Positions 18,883 to 28,848 of a stretch of 64,000 bases of DNA are shown in pieces. Position 1 is the first letter of the stretch; every line of letters begins with the position of its first letter. Below the pieces are notes generated by a model, which was given only the letters and a program-made list of their open reading frames with translations, made no database searches and was not told where the DNA came from. The stretch comes from RPQJ01 sp963707145 (lineage in GTDB: Bacteria; Pseudomonadota; Gammaproteobacteria; Steroidobacterales; Steroidobacteraceae), in contig CAVPOQ010000003.1 of NCBI GenBank assembly GCA_963707145.1, forward strand, positions 473,036-537,035, written 5' to 3'. A program made the position numbers and the translations under genes.

Positions 18883-20022
18883 TCAGTGGCCTCTGGCCAG
18901 CAGTTCGTCGTAGAAGTCCGCGTAACGGCGGACCATCCCCTCGAGGCTGAAGCGCTCGAGCACGCGCTCGCGTGCCGCGCGCCCGTGGCGCACCCGCAGC
19001 TCCGGCTCCGCGGCGTAGCGCGCCAGCGCCTGCGCGAGGCCGTCGCGGTCGCCCGGCTCGTAGAGCAGTCCCGTCGCTTCGTGCGCGACCAGCTCCGCGT
19101 TGCCGCCGACGCGCGCCGCCACCACCGGCCGGGCACAGGCCATCGCCTCGAGGATCGTGTTCGAGATTCCCTCGTTCAGCGACGGCAGCACGAACACGTC
19201 GAGGCTGCGCATCAGTTCAGGCACGTCGCTGCGGGCGCCCGGCAGCCAGACCTGGGAACCGATCCCCAGGCGTTCCGCCGACTGCTGGAGTTCGCCCCGC
19301 ACCGGCCCGTCGCCCGCGATTATCAGGCGCAGCCGCCCGCGCAGTTCGGGATGCCGTTCAAGGATCGCGTGGCAGGACTCGAGCAGCCAGCGCTGGTTCT
19401 TGACCGGGTCGAGGCGGCCGATGGTGCCCACGGTGACTGCCCCGGCGGACGCCGGCCACGGCGCGTCGGTCGCGGACGCGCCGTCGGGGCTGAAGCGCTG
19501 CGCGTCCACGCCGCTGTAGAGCTGGCGCACGCGCGAGGCCGGCACGCGCACGTCACGCTCCAGCCAGCGCGCGATGTCCTGCGACATGGCCATCCAGCGG
19601 TGCACGACCGGCCGGCAGGCGCGACGGATTGCGAGGCGTCGCCGATCGAGCCCCTGCGGGTCGTCCGCCGTCCAGCCATGCTCGCCGTGGACGCGGCCCG
19701 GCACGCCGGCCGCCCAGCCGACCCACTGCATGTCCACCGTGCCGACGTTGCGCGTGTGCAGGACCTGCGGGCGCAGCGTGCGCAACAGTCGCCACATGCG
19801 CAGGTAGGCCGCCGGATCCTTGCCGGGCTGCTTCTCGAGCGACAGCACGGGCACGTCGTCGCGGCGGATGCGACGACGGAAGTCGGTGTACCCCGAGAGG
19901 CAGAGGATCGCGTGGCGGAACCGCTCCGGCGGCAGGCCGTTCACGAGGTTCACGACGCCGTTCTCGAGTCCGCCGAAGTCCAGGCGGTTGATGACGTGGG
20001 CGATCAGCGCAGGCTCGGTCAC
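18883..20022 (-). CDS. Sugar transferase 2, PEP-CTERM/EpsH1 system-associated (GT4)
   Basis: 379 residues from GTG 20022, whose GTGA overlaps the TGA of xrtA. The N-terminal HVINRLDFGGLENGVVNL block (residues ~8-25) is characteristic of the second sugar transferase of exosortase A loci. LYSGVDAQRFSPDG and VLPSLNEGISNTILEAMACG (with ExxxxxxLE) give the GT4 donor site. It should add a sugar to the growing lipid-linked glycan on the cytoplasmic side. Confidence 0.9.
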   Translation of the reverse strand: MTEPALIAHVINRLDFGGLENGVVNLVNGLPPERFRHAILCLSGYTDFRRRIRRDDVPVLSLEKQPGKDPAAYLRMWRLLRTLRPQVLHTRNVGTVDMQWVGWAAGVPGRVHGEHGWTADDPQGLDRRRLAIRRACRPVVHRWMAMSQDIARWLERDVRVPASRVRQLYSGVDAQRFSPDGASATDAPWPASAGAVTVGTIGRLDPVKNQRWLLESCHAILERHPELRGRLRLIIAGDGPVRGELQQSAERLGIGSQVWLPGARSDVPELMRSLDVFVLPSLNEGISNTILEAMACARPVVAARVGGNAELVAHEATGLLYEPGDRDGLAQALARYAAEPELRVRHGRAARERVLERFSLEGMVRRYADFYDELLARGH

Positions 20023-21536
20023 GGCGCGCACGCGTCCAGCTCGAACCCACCGCGCAGGCAGTGCGCGTGCGCCTGCGCAAACGACTGCAGCCGCGCCCGC
20101 GCGGATGCCACGTCGGGCTGCGACGGCGAACTCAGCATCAGCACGCGGTCGGAGGCGTCGCCGCCGGAGAGGAACGCGAGCGCCTCCGCGGCCTTGACCT
20201 GCCACTCCGACACGTACGATTGGTCGCCGACGCGGTACCACCGCCACACGACGCGCCCGCCATCGCCCGGCACGACGAACTCGCGGACCTCCAGCGCCCC
20301 GCCGTCGAGCACCACCGACACGTCGCGCTGCTCGAGCAGGCTCTCCTTCTCGAGCGGCGTCAGCCGGTTGGCGAAGGCGACCATCTCGTCGCCGCCGCTC
20401 AGGCCGAGCCCGTACACGGCTACGAACACCTCGACGCGCCCGTCGGCGTGATCGAACGCGGCGCGGCGCTCGGCGAGCGCTCCCTGGTACTCGGGACGCC
20501 AGGCCAGTTCCCCCTCGCGCGGGCCCTGCCAGCCGTCGACGGCCGCCGGCAGCGCGATGCGCGAGGCCTGCGCCTCGGCATCGCTGCGCGCATGGGCCAG
20601 CGACGCGCCGAGATACAGCGGCGGCAGCGCGACCGCGAGGATGCTGGCGATGGCCGCGGGCGCCGCGCGCGGCGCCGCGCCCGCGGCGTCCGCTTCCTCG
20701 GACCGTGCCGGCACGGCCGGCGGCGGATCCCGCCAGCGGCGTCCGATCCAGAACATCGCGAAGATGGTCACCAGGAACAGCACGCGACCGAACGTGACGT
20801 GCTCGGGCCCGGTGCCCCAGCCCATGTCGGTGAGGTGCGCGATCAGGATGATCAGGTAGGCGCGCAACCCGTTGAGCGCGATCGGCACGACCACCGAGGC
20901 GGCGATGAACAGCAGCCGCTTGCGGGTCGAGGTGTAGGTCAGGTACGCGTACAGCGCGCCGAGCGTCACCCCGGTGAGCAGGTAGTTGAGGCCGCTGCAG
21001 GCCCGCGCCACCTCGAAGTCGCCGCCCGGGATGCTGAGCAGCATGCCGTCGCGCACCACTGGGATGCCGGTGAGCTGCAGCGCCGCGACGGCGAAGTCCG
21101 CGGTGTTGCGCATCAGCGAGGGCATGAAGCCGCTGCCGACCGGTACGGAGAACATCAGGAACAGCAGCGGAAACGCGATGGCCCCGGCGACCTGCCGGCC
21201 CAGCACCGCGAACACCAGTGCCGGGATCATCGCCATCGCGGCGTACTGCTCGATTACCAGCACGCCCGTGGCGCGCGCCACGAACCACGCGGCGCCGAGC
21301 GCGAGCAGCAGCGGTACCCCGAGCCATTCGGTCCGCCATGGCACCGCGGCGATGTGCGCGCGCCGTGTCCAGACGAGCCACAGGCTGATCGGCACGACCA
21401 GCAGACCGTGCGAGTAGCTGCTGTTGCCGAGCCACTTGTCCGCGATCGACAGGAAGGTGCCGCGGTACATGAAGAGCGTCGTCGCGAGGGCCGCCGCGAG
21501 AAGCAGCGCGAGCAGACGCCTGGAGGCTGGCCTCAC
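20019..21536 (-). CDS. xrtA: Exosortase A fused to an EpsI domain
   Basis: 505 residues from GTG 21536 (GTGA overlap with the preceding gene). The N-terminal ~270 residues are an eight-helix membrane protease-like domain; the catalytic triad of exosortases is visible as Cys180 (VARACSGLNYL), Arg225 (LNGLRAYL) and His246 (GTGPEHVTFG). The C-terminal ~230 residues form an EpsI domain (VDGWQGPREGELAWRPEYQG), fused as in many XrtA proteins. XrtA recognises PEP-CTERM tails on secreted proteins, cleaves them and probably attaches them to a membrane or glycan acceptor. The fusion and the neighbours identify the locus as a PEP-CTERM/exopolysaccharide system. Confidence 0.95.
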   Translation of the reverse strand: MRPASRRLLALLLAAALATTLFMYRGTFLSIADKWLGNSSYSHGLLVVPISLWLVWTRRAHIAAVPWRTEWLGVPLLLALGAAWFVARATGVLVIEQYAAMAMIPALVFAVLGRQVAGAIAFPLLFLMFSVPVGSGFMPSLMRNTADFAVAALQLTGIPVVRDGMLLSIPGGDFEVARACSGLNYLLTGVTLGALYAYLTYTSTRKRLLFIAASVVVPIALNGLRAYLIILIAHLTDMGWGTGPEHVTFGRVLFLVTIFAMFWIGRRWRDPPPAVPARSEEADAAGAAPRAAPAAIASILAVALPPLYLGASLAHARSDAEAQASRIALPAAVDGWQGPREGELAWRPEYQGALAERRAAFDHADGRVEVFVAVYGLGLSGGDEMVAFANRLTPLEKESLLEQRDVSVVLDGGALEVREFVVPGDGGRVVWRWYRVGDQSYVSEWQVKAAEALAFLSGGDASDRVLMLSSPSQPDVASARARLQSFAQAHAHCLRGGFELDACAP

Positions 21537-22804
21537 GAGCGGGCTCCCATCAGCGGCGAGTTCATCAATGCAGCCTCGTGGGCGAAGCCCTCGGGCAGCC
21601 GCGGGCCGGCGTCGAGCCACTGCGCAAGTGTCTCCACCTGCGCCCGCCACGCGTAGCGGTGGGCAACGAAATCGCGAGCCGCAGATACGCACCCAGCGCC
21701 GGCCGAGTCGAGCACTCTCGCGACCCCGGCGGCGAATTCGCTGGCCGTCTCCGCAACCGTCAGTTCGCTGCGCGTCACGCCTTCGATGCCCTGGACCGCA
21801 TTCGGCGTCGCGACGATGGGGCGCGCCATGGCCATGGCCTCGAGGACCTTGTTCTGCACTCCGCGCGCGATCCGCAGCGGCGCGACCACCGCGGCGGCCC
21901 GCGCGAGGTAGGGACGCACGTCGGGCACGCGTCCAGTCACGCTCACGCCCTCGCGGCGCGCGAGCGCCCGTACCGCCTCGGCAGGCTTCGAGCCGACGAT
22001 GCAGAAGTGCGCGCCGGGCACCGCGGCTCGCACCAGCGGCAGGATCTCCTCGGCGAACCAGCAGACGCCGTCTACGTTGGGGTGGTAGTCCATCGCGCCG
22101 GTGAACACGATCGCCGGCCCCTGCGCTGCGAACGGGTCGGCGAACGGCAGGCCCGGGTCGAAGTAGGCCGTGTCCACGCCATTCGGCAGCACCCGCACCT
22201 TGTGGGCCGAGCCAGGGGCCTGGCGCCTCACCAGGCGCGCCTCCGCCTCGGCGACGACGACCGTGGTGTCGAAGGCATCGGCGCAGCGCGTCTCGGCGCG
22301 TTCGAGCAGCCGCGCCTCGCGGGCGTAGAGCCAGCTGAGCGGCCAGCCGTGGGAGCCCGCGTACTGACGCCACTTGTCGGAGTCCACGTCGCAGAAGTCC
22401 ACGATGCGCCGCCCGCCTGCAGGCAGCGGCAGCGCCTCGGCGTAGGGCGCCATCGACGAGGAGAAGGCGAATACGGCCGCCAGCGGCCGCTCCGCGGCGA
22501 GGCGCCGCACCCAGGCCTGGAGCTGCGCGTCGCGGTAGTAGTCGAGCGTGAGCGCGCGGCCCGCGGCGAGCCCCGCGAGGCTGCGCAGCCGCGCGACCCG
22601 CGGCGACAGCGGCCGCGCGCAGACCTCCCCGCACACCTCGCGCAGCACCGGCAGGTACTGCCAGTCCTCGGGATCGTCCACGAACGTGCCGAGGTGCACG
22701 CGGAAGCGCCGCGCCAGCCCCTCGAGCAGGTGCCAGGAGCGGATCTTGTCGCCCTTGTTCGGCGGGTACGGGATGCGATGCGCGAGGTAGAGGATCTCGC
22801 TCAT
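21533..22804 (-). CDS. Sugar transferase 1, PEP-CTERM/EpsH1 system-associated (GT4)
   Basis: 423 residues from ATG 22804, overlapping the FemAB-like stop (ATGA). The start EILYLAHRIPYPPNKGDKIR is the hallmark of the first sugar transferase of exosortase A loci. VDFCDVDSDKWRQYA and VLPNGVDTAYFDP, then the C-terminal GVQNKVLEAMAMARPIVA donor site, follow in normal order. It is a cytoplasmic GT-B enzyme for extension of the exopolysaccharide repeat. Intact. Confidence 0.92.
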   Translation of the reverse strand: MSEILYLAHRIPYPPNKGDKIRSWHLLEGLARRFRVHLGTFVDDPEDWQYLPVLREVCGEVCARPLSPRVARLRSLAGLAAGRALTLDYYRDAQLQAWVRRLAAERPLAAVFAFSSSMAPYAEALPLPAGGRRIVDFCDVDSDKWRQYAGSHGWPLSWLYAREARLLERAETRCADAFDTTVVVAEAEARLVRRQAPGSAHKVRVLPNGVDTAYFDPGLPFADPFAAQGPAIVFTGAMDYHPNVDGVCWFAEEILPLVRAAVPGAHFCIVGSKPAEAVRALARREGVSVTGRVPDVRPYLARAAAVVAPLRIARGVQNKVLEAMAMARPIVATPNAVQGIEGVTRSELTVAETASEFAAGVARVLDSAGAGCVSAARDFVAHRYAWRAQVETLAQWLDAGPRLPEGFAHEAALMNSPLMGARS

Positions 22805-23817
22805 CCGAGATGTCTCGCGAGCGGCGGCCCCAGCCACTGCGTGAGCCACAGCGGCATCCGGCGCCAGAGCTGGATCATGCGATCGTACTTCGGGTTGGTG
22901 GGGCTCAGGTTCGGCATCGCCGCGGCGCGCACCAGGAAGTACTCGTAGTGCAGCGGCTCGGGCTCGAAGCCCCAGAACTTCTTGAAGTCGTAGGCGCCCG
23001 TGCCCAGCTTGCTGCGTCCGTAGTCGAACAGGCGGCAGCCGCGCTGCCGCGCGCGTTCCATGATCTCCCAGTACATGAAATCGTTGCCGCCGACGGCGCG
23101 TGCCGCGAGCGTCCCGCCGCCGTAGTACGGCAGCACCTCGTCGCGAAAGTAGAAGTTCAGGCAGCTCGCGATCGGTGTGCCCTGGTGCGTCACGGTGAGC
23201 ACGTCGCAGTCCGCGCCGAACACCTCGCGCAGCACCTCGAGGTAGCGGCGCGAGAACACCGGCGTGCCGAGGTTGCGCAGGCTCTCGGAGTACATGGCGT
23301 AGTGACGCTCGACGCCCGGGTCGAGTTCGGCCGCGCAGCCTTCCTTGATGCCCTTGCGGACCACCGCGCGCTGCTTGCGCGGAATGGCGAGCATGTTCTT
23401 CTCGGAGTCCTCGTCGATCGGCTTGCGGAACGTGACGTAGAGGTCCTTGCCCGGCCAGCCCTCGTGGCGCCTGGCGCGGTTGCGCATCTCGAGATAGTCG
23501 ACGCCGAGCCGGCGCGCGAGCGCGCAGGCCGCCTGCTCCAGCGCCGAGAACGCCGCGGCGTCGGTGGCGACGATGCCGCCGTAGACGCAGAAAGGCGTCG
23601 AGATCAGCGAATGCCCGAACAGCGCGCTCTTCACCTCGGCCAGCGGCAGCACGCCGACGATCCGCCCCGCCCGCTCGGCGAGCAGGTAGTGGCTGCGGTG
23701 GCCGAAGGCACGCCCGAGGACGTCGCGCCACTCGAAGCGGTGGAAGAAGGTCGCCTGCGGTTCGGCGAACACGAAGGCGTTCCAGGCCGTGCGGTCCGCT
23801 TCGGTCGCCGGTCGCAC
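22801..23817 (-). CDS. FemAB-like protein, XrtA/PEP-CTERM system-associated
   Basis: 338 residues if GTG 23817 is the start; the same frame stays open to the deacetylase TGA at 23902 (about 28 more codons, no ATG/GTG), so the true start is uncertain. The FemAB/GNAT-type fold is seen in ATFFHRFEWRDVLGRAFGH near residue 23-41, RNRARRHEGWPGKDLYVTFR and GGGTLAARAVGGNDFMYWEI. FemAB proteins move amino acids from aminoacyl-tRNA to peptidoglycan precursors. The exosortase A members are constant partners of the locus, with unknown acceptor. It overlaps sugar transferase 1 by 4 bases. Confidence 0.88.
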   Translation of the reverse strand: MRPATEADRTAWNAFVFAEPQATFFHRFEWRDVLGRAFGHRSHYLLAERAGRIVGVLPLAEVKSALFGHSLISTPFCVYGGIVATDAAAFSALEQAACALARRLGVDYLEMRNRARRHEGWPGKDLYVTFRKPIDEDSEKNMLAIPRKQRAVVRKGIKEGCAAELDPGVERHYAMYSESLRNLGTPVFSRRYLEVLREVFGADCDVLTVTHQGTPIASCLNFYFRDEVLPYYGGGTLAARAVGGNDFMYWEIMERARQRGCRLFDYGRSKLGTGAYDFKKFWGFEPEPLHYEYFLVRAAAMPNLSPTNPKYDRMIQLWRRMPLWLTQWLGPPLARHLG

Positions 23818-23901
23818 CTGCGCGGGGGCCGACGCATTCGGACGGCACGGCGTCCCCGGCGGACGCGGACGCCGTTGCTCGCGGACGGCTCCGGCGAGAA
23901 T

Positions 23902-24786
23902 TCATCGTACATCGAAGACCTCGTCCATCCGCCCCCAGCCGAAGTCGCCGAGCAGCCTGCCGAGGCGGGACTCCATCGCGTCGAGGTTGATGTAGTGACG
24001 GAAGCGCGAGCGCAGCGGCGCACCGGCGACGCGCGGCTGTGCCGGATCGACTTCCCAGGGATGGAAATAGAACATTCCAGGCTGGCGATCGCGCTCGTTG
24101 ACCCGCCGCAGCGCCCAGCGGAACGCAGGGTACGGCAGCAACCGAAAGTAGCCGCCGCCACCCGCGGGCAGGTTGCGGCCACCCAGTTCGACCGTGGTGA
24201 CGGGGATCTCGAGGATCGCGCCCGGGCGCGTGCGGAACGCGAAGCGCGGTGCCTCGGGCATGCCGTAGAGGTCGTGGCGGATCGGGTAGATGCTCGAGCT
24301 GTAGACGTGCCCCGTCTCCTGCAGCACGTCGAGCGCCCAGAGGTTGCGGGCGCCGATCGAGTAACTCGGTGCTCGGTAGCCGCGCACCTCGACCCCACCG
24401 AGGTCCTCGAGGATGCGCTTGGTACGCGTGACGTCGTCGCGGAAGCGCGCCGCATCCATGTAGATCACGCGCGTGTGGTCGAAGCCGTGGCTGGCGAGTT
24501 CGTGGCCGTCGGCGACGATCCGGCGGATCAGGCCCGGGTGGCGCTCCGCGACCCAGCCGAGGACGAAGAACGTGCCCTTGACGCCGCGCGCGGCGAACAG
24601 GTCCAGCACGCGCGAGGTATTGGCCGACACGCGGGACCTGTGCCCGTCCCAGTCCTCACGCCCGATCTGGCCCTCGAAGGCGGCGACCTGGAAGTGCTCC
24701 TCCACGTCTACGGTGAGCGCATTGCGCGGACGGCTCGACCGGTAACGGTCGTGCTCCAGGACGACGCCGGGCAGGACGGGATTCAA
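23902..24786 (-). CDS. Polysaccharide deacetylase, XrtA system type
   Basis: About 290 residues. The conserved beginning NALTVDVEEHFQV holds the first catalytic Asp, RGVKGTFFVLGWVAE and the metal-binding HELASHGFDH follow, then RAPSYSIG and FYFHPWEVD. This is the CE4 subfamily found in exosortase A loci, which de-N-acetylates the exported glycan. The start is not clear: there is no ATG downstream of the OM-barrel stop at 24809, so TTG 24786 is taken, while an upstream ATG at 24852 would overlap the barrel gene. Confidence 0.85.
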   Translation of the reverse strand: MNPVLPGVVLEHDRYRSSRPRNALTVDVEEHFQVAAFEGQIGREDWDGHRSRVSANTSRVLDLFAARGVKGTFFVLGWVAERHPGLIRRIVADGHELASHGFDHTRVIYMDAARFRDDVTRTKRILEDLGGVEVRGYRAPSYSIGARNLWALDVLQETGHVYSSSIYPIRHDLYGMPEAPRFAFRTRPGAILEIPVTTVELGGRNLPAGGGGYFRLLPYPAFRWALRRVNERDRQPGMFYFHPWEVDPAQPRVAGAPLRSRFRHYINLDAMESRLGRLLGDFGWGRMDEVFDVR

Positions 24787-24808
24787 GCGGCGGCTCCGAG
24801 GGCACTGG

Positions 24809-26326
24809 CTAGAAGGTGTAGCGGACCCGGAAACCGAGCCACTGGGTGTCATAGTTCGAGGTGTCACCCGATCGCTGCGCGTACCCGGCCTCGACCGTCG
24901 CCACGAAATTCTCGTACGCCTCCCAGCTCAGGCGACCGATCAGGTTCCAGTCGGTGTACTGGTAGATCAGTTCGTCCTCGATGACGTCGCCGGGGGTCGG
25001 GTTGCGGCGGCCCGTCTCGACGTCGTCGTAACGCGTCTCGACCTCGGCGTACAGGTTGGACCCGATGTCGCGCACGGCGCTGAAGGCGACGCCCTGGGTC
25101 TCCTCGTCCGGCGGGAACGCCTTGATGTAGTCGCGGTTGCGGTCGTACAGGCTCAGGCGCAGCTTGGTCCGGGCGCCATCGGCGATGATCGTGGCCTCGG
25201 CGTCCTTGCGGATGTAGGGGAAGGACGTGAAGCCCGAGAGATCCTCGTCCGGCAGCGGCAGGGGAATGTCGTTCGGGTCGAAGTTGATGCCGATGCGGCG
25301 CGTCTCGACGGTGGGGTCCTGGATGTAGGACAGCCGGATGGTCACGTAGCGCGTATCGCGCGACATCGACGCGCTCCAGCTGTCGCCGAAGAATCGCTGT
25401 CCGTAGCGCCCCTCGATCTGCGTGCGCTCGTCGGGCCGCCACTCCAGCCCGGCGTGCCAGAAGCCCGAATCGAGCCCGCCTTCGGTCGTGCTCTTGTTGA
25501 GATCGCTCTCGTAGCCGCCGTCGGCCACGAAGCGCAGCGTCCGCGTCAGCTGCCGGCCGGCTTCGACGCCGGCGCGCTCGTAGCGGTAGTCCACGGTCTC
25601 GGTGAAGTTCGAGTACTGCCACTCGTAGAAGACTCGAGCGGAGTACTCTCGGTCGTTGTTGGTGCGCAGACTCACCAGCGCACTCTGGTCGGTCGAGTCG
25701 TCCTGGTAGAGCGAGAAGATGAGGTTGTCGGGTGTCGTATCCGGTTGGTCGAGGTACCAGACCCGCCCGTACGTGTAGCTGGCGTCGAAACGGAAGTCCT
25801 GGAAATCGTGGAACAGCTGGGGCGAGACCGAGGCCCGCGCGATCTCGTTCGTGTTGGCCTGGTCGAAGAAGCCGTAGCCGCCGTAGTTGTAGCTTCGGGT
25901 CGGGTCGACGACGCCGTCGCTGTAGGTCGCCTGTCCCTGCACGCGGAACCAGTCGGGGACCACGAGGTAGGCGCCGCTCGAGGTCAGTCGGTGCGTGAGC
26001 TGGTTATAGTCGCTCTCGTTCCACAGCCGTCCGATCAGCGAGTAATCGATGAATCCCTGGGCGCGCGCGCTGTTGTAGGCGCCGTAGAATCCGGGCGCGA
26101 GTTCCACGCCGGTGGCGTCCACCTCGTCCTTCGGGTCCTCCGCAAGGTTGATATTGCTCACCAGCAACACGGCCGATTCGACACGCGGCTGGAGGAACCA
26201 GCCCAGCGTCTGCTCGGGTCGATCCACCCCGCGCTCGAACTGCGACCGCAGGTCCGACTGATACGGTTCGGCGCCCGCCGCGGCCGCGAGCGCGAGGCCC
26301 ACTGCGCAGGCGATGCTCCGCCTCAT
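24809..26326 (-). CDS. PEP-CTERM system outer-membrane beta-barrel protein
   Basis: 505 residues from ATG 26326 (ATGA overlap with the kinase gene). Residues 1-19 form a signal peptide ending AAAGA. The rest alternates aromatic and charged residues in beta-strand pattern (for example SLIGRLWNESDYNQL, RYVTIRLSYIQDP) and ends with RVRYTF; the terminal Phe is the recognition signal for outer-membrane barrel insertion. This matches the TIGR03016-type barrel conserved in exosortase A loci. It most likely provides the outer-membrane route for the polysaccharide, together with the Wza-like lipoprotein. Confidence 0.88.
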   Translation of the reverse strand: MRRSIACAVGLALAAAAGAEPYQSDLRSQFERGVDRPEQTLGWFLQPRVESAVLLVSNINLAEDPKDEVDATGVELAPGFYGAYNSARAQGFIDYSLIGRLWNESDYNQLTHRLTSSGAYLVVPDWFRVQGQATYSDGVVDPTRSYNYGGYGFFDQANTNEIARASVSPQLFHDFQDFRFDASYTYGRVWYLDQPDTTPDNLIFSLYQDDSTDQSALVSLRTNNDREYSARVFYEWQYSNFTETVDYRYERAGVEAGRQLTRTLRFVADGGYESDLNKSTTEGGLDSGFWHAGLEWRPDERTQIEGRYGQRFFGDSWSASMSRDTRYVTIRLSYIQDPTVETRRIGINFDPNDIPLPLPDEDLSGFTSFPYIRKDAEATIIADGARTKLRLSLYDRNRDYIKAFPPDEETQGVAFSAVRDIGSNLYAEVETRYDDVETGRRNPTPGDVIEDELIYQYTDWNLIGRLSWEAYENFVATVEAGYAQRSGDTSNYDTQWLGFRVRYTF

Positions 26327-27241
26327 GCCTTGCCGCCCTGACCCTGGCCGCCCTGGCCGTAACCGTAGTAGTAGTACGAGTAGTAGCGGCTGATCAGCGA
26401 GGACTCGACCTTGTTGAGCACCGCGCTCACGGGCTTGGTGCGGTCGAGCAGGCCGAGCGCCTCGGTGACCACACGCTGCTCCGTCACGTCGGCGCGCACG
26501 ACCATCAGGATCTGGCCCACGTAGCGCGACAGCACCTGCGCCACGTTGGTGGCGAGCACCGGCGGCGAATCGAAGACCACGACGCCGGGCGCCACCCAGC
26601 GCGCGAGTTCCTCCATCAGCGACTCCATGCGCGCGCTCGAGAGCAACTCCGGCGAGTTGTCGCGACGGGCACCGGCCGGGGCGACGAACAGGCGCTCGAT
26701 GTTGGTCGGACAGATGATGCTGGCGAGGTCGAGGTTCGGGTCTGCAACCACGTCGGTCAGGCCGGGGCGCGCGGTGAGCCCGAGGCTTCCCGACAAGGTC
26801 GGCTGCGCGACGTCACCGTCCACCAGCAGCACCTCGAGGTCGGGCTCGCGCGCGAGGCTGAGCGCGAGGTTGAAGGCGGTGAAGGTCTTGCCCTCGCCCG
26901 GCACGGCGCTCGTGACCAGGATCATGTTGTTCGCGGCTGGCGCGGAGCCCTCGCGCCCCGCAATCGAGCCGAGCAGCGGCCACTTGATGCGGCGGAACTC
27001 CTCCTCGGTGCGTTGGGCGAGCCCCTCCGGTGCCAGGCGACCCTGGGCGCGGAGTTCCGCGATGCGGATATCCACCCTCGGGGCACGGGCGAGATCCACG
27101 CGTGGCGTGTGCGTCACCGGCTCCGGGGTCGCTGCCGACATCGGCTGGCGTTGCAGCCTGCTCTGCCTCGGGGCCGCGTGCCCCATCGACCTGCGGCCGG
27201 GAACCCTGGGCCTTCTGCAAGGCGCGTTCAACGATGGACAT
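26323..27241 (-). CDS. XrtA-associated tyrosine autokinase (BY-kinase), frameshifted near the N-terminus
   Basis: ATG 27241 gives MSIVERALQKAQGSRP, the usual start of the family; the frame then breaks between about 27195 and 27150 and resumes with TPRVDLARAPRVDIRIAEL. Walker A is SAVPGEGKTF, Walker A' LLVDGDVAQP, Walker B VVVFDSPPVLA. The C-terminus RYYSYYYYGYGQ is the tyrosine cluster that such kinases autophosphorylate. It partners the Wzz-like protein encoded 3 bases upstream and regulates polymer length and export by phosphorylation cycles. The kinase domain is intact; only the linker is disrupted, so sequencing error is likely. Confidence 0.88.
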
Positions 27242-27244
27242 GCA

Positions 27245-28846
27245 TCACCCCACGACGTTGCGCAACGCGGCGCGTACGTTGTCCTGCAGCAGGACGTTGA
27301 GCAGGAACACGGCGAGCAGCGCCAGCAGCGCCCCGCCGACCAGCGCGGCCTGCCGCCGATACCAGGGCACGAAACCCGCCACGATTGCGGCGGTCACGGC
27401 ACCGATCACCGGCAGTCCAGTGACCTGCCGCAGCGCTTCGCGCGTCGAGAACACCGGGCGCGCCTGCTGCAGGATGAAGCCCAGCAGCAGGCCGGCGGCG
27501 AGGCTGCCGAGCAGCACCAGCGTGCTGAGCATCGCCCGCGGCGGACCGCTCGCGGTGAGCGGCAGCACCGGCGGCTCGATGACGCGGAACTTCACGTCCT
27601 CGGTGTTCTGGTCGGCCTGTTCGGAGATCTTCGCGGACTCGAGCCGCTGCAGCAGTTCGTCGTACTGGCGCTTGTTGACTTCGTAGTCGCGGGTGAGCCG
27701 CAGCAGGTCGGCCTCGACCTCGGGAATCGCGTCCACCCGGCCCTGCAGCGCTGCGACCGCCTGCTGCTGCGCCCCGATCTGCCCGCGCAGTTCCGCCAGT
27801 TCGGCGTCGGTCTGGCTGAGCGAGATCTTCATGTTCTGGTACACGGGATTCATGTCCAGATTGCGGGTCAGCAGGTCGTCGGTCGTGGTGACCGCGCCCG
27901 GCGGCGCGATCGAGGAGGAGACCGTCGCGCCCTGCTTCTTCTCGTCCCTGAGCCGGGCGATCGTCTCCTTGAGCGCCACGACCTCGGGGTGCTTCTCGGT
28001 GTAGTTCACCAGCAACTGGTCGATGCGCGCCTGGTACGCGGCGATCTGTCCGTCGATCGGATCGCCGCTGACGGGCCCGGTGAGGCCGAAGGTCGGGACT
28101 TCGCCGTCGAGCTGGCGCTGCAGTTCGTTGCGACGCTCCTGGACCTGCCGATAGCGCGTCTGCAGCTGGCTGAGCTGGCCCATCTGCTCGTCGAGGCGCT
28201 GGTAGTAATCGCCCTGCCCGCCGGGCATCAGCCCGATGTTGACCTTCTTGAAGTCGGCGAGGCGCGCCTCGGCGTCGAGCAGCTTGCGCTCGTACTCGCT
28301 GAGCTGCGACTGCAGGAAGCGCTGCGCGACGCCCGAGTCGGTCCGCTTCATGCCGAGGCTGTCCTCCATGAACGTGTCGAGCAGCGACTGCACGACGCGC
28401 TGCGCCACCTTGGGATCGTTGTTCTCGTAGGCGACGACGAAGGTCCCGCCCTGCGACTCGCGCTGGCCCCGCTGCACGCTGCGCGACAGCGAGATGCTCT
28501 CGGCGAGCTGGTCGACGACCCGCTCCTGCTGCAGTCGCGTCGGCGCATTGAGGAACATGTCGGTCTGCTTGGCGACTTTCTCGAGGTTCGGGCGGCTCAG
28601 CATCACCGCCTGGACCATCGCCACCTGGCTCATCACGTCCCTGTTGACGGCGATGCCGGCGAGCAGCGGCTTGAGCAGCGACTCGGTGTCGACGTACACC
28701 TGCGTGCGCGCCTGGAAGCGGTCCGGCAGCGTCGCCACGACGGCCCACCCGGCGAGCGCGAGCAGCCAGGTGAGCGCGAGCGCCTGCCAGCGGTACCGCC
28801 AGGCACCGCGGACGAACAGCAGGACCTGGGCTAGAAGCTCTTGCAT
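27245..28846 (-). CDS. Chain-length determinant (Wzz-like), XrtA system
   Basis: 533 residues from ATG 28846. One membrane helix near residues 23-42 (ALALTWLLALAGWAVVATL) is followed by the Wzz box and a long coiled-coil periplasmic region (roughly 150-420, heptad-rich around LSEYERKLLDAEARLADFKK). Two further hydrophobic segments near the C-terminus follow a proline-rich stretch (PPVLPLTASGPPRAM). It sets polysaccharide chain length and forms the inner-membrane part of the export complex with the tyrosine kinase next door. It begins 3 bases after the export lipoprotein stop. Confidence 0.93.
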   Translation of the reverse strand: MQELLAQVLLFVRGAWRYRWQALALTWLLALAGWAVVATLPDRFQARTQVYVDTESLLKPLLAGIAVNRDVMSQVAMVQAVMLSRPNLEKVAKQTDMFLNAPTRLQQERVVDQLAESISLSRSVQRGQRESQGGTFVVAYENNDPKVAQRVVQSLLDTFMEDSLGMKRTDSGVAQRFLQSQLSEYERKLLDAEARLADFKKVNIGLMPGGQGDYYQRLDEQMGQLSQLQTRYRQVQERRNELQRQLDGEVPTFGLTGPVSGDPIDGQIAAYQARIDQLLVNYTEKHPEVVALKETIARLRDEKKQGATVSSSIAPPGAVTTTDDLLTRNLDMNPVYQNMKISLSQTDAELAELRGQIGAQQQAVAALQGRVDAIPEVEADLLRLTRDYEVNKRQYDELLQRLESAKISEQADQNTEDVKFRVIEPPVLPLTASGPPRAMLSTLVLLGSLAAGLLLGFILQQARPVFSTREALRQVTGLPVIGAVTAAIVAGFVPWYRRQAALVGGALLALLAVFLLNVLLQDNVRAALRNVVG

Positions 28847-28848
28847 GG

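Noticed and set aside
16657..20451. Very long open frame (over 1200 codons) on the plus strand
   Set aside because: It lies antisense to intact, conserved glycosyltransferase, amidotransferase and sugar transferase genes and has a repetitive Arg/Ala/Gly/Val composition typical of high-GC shadows.
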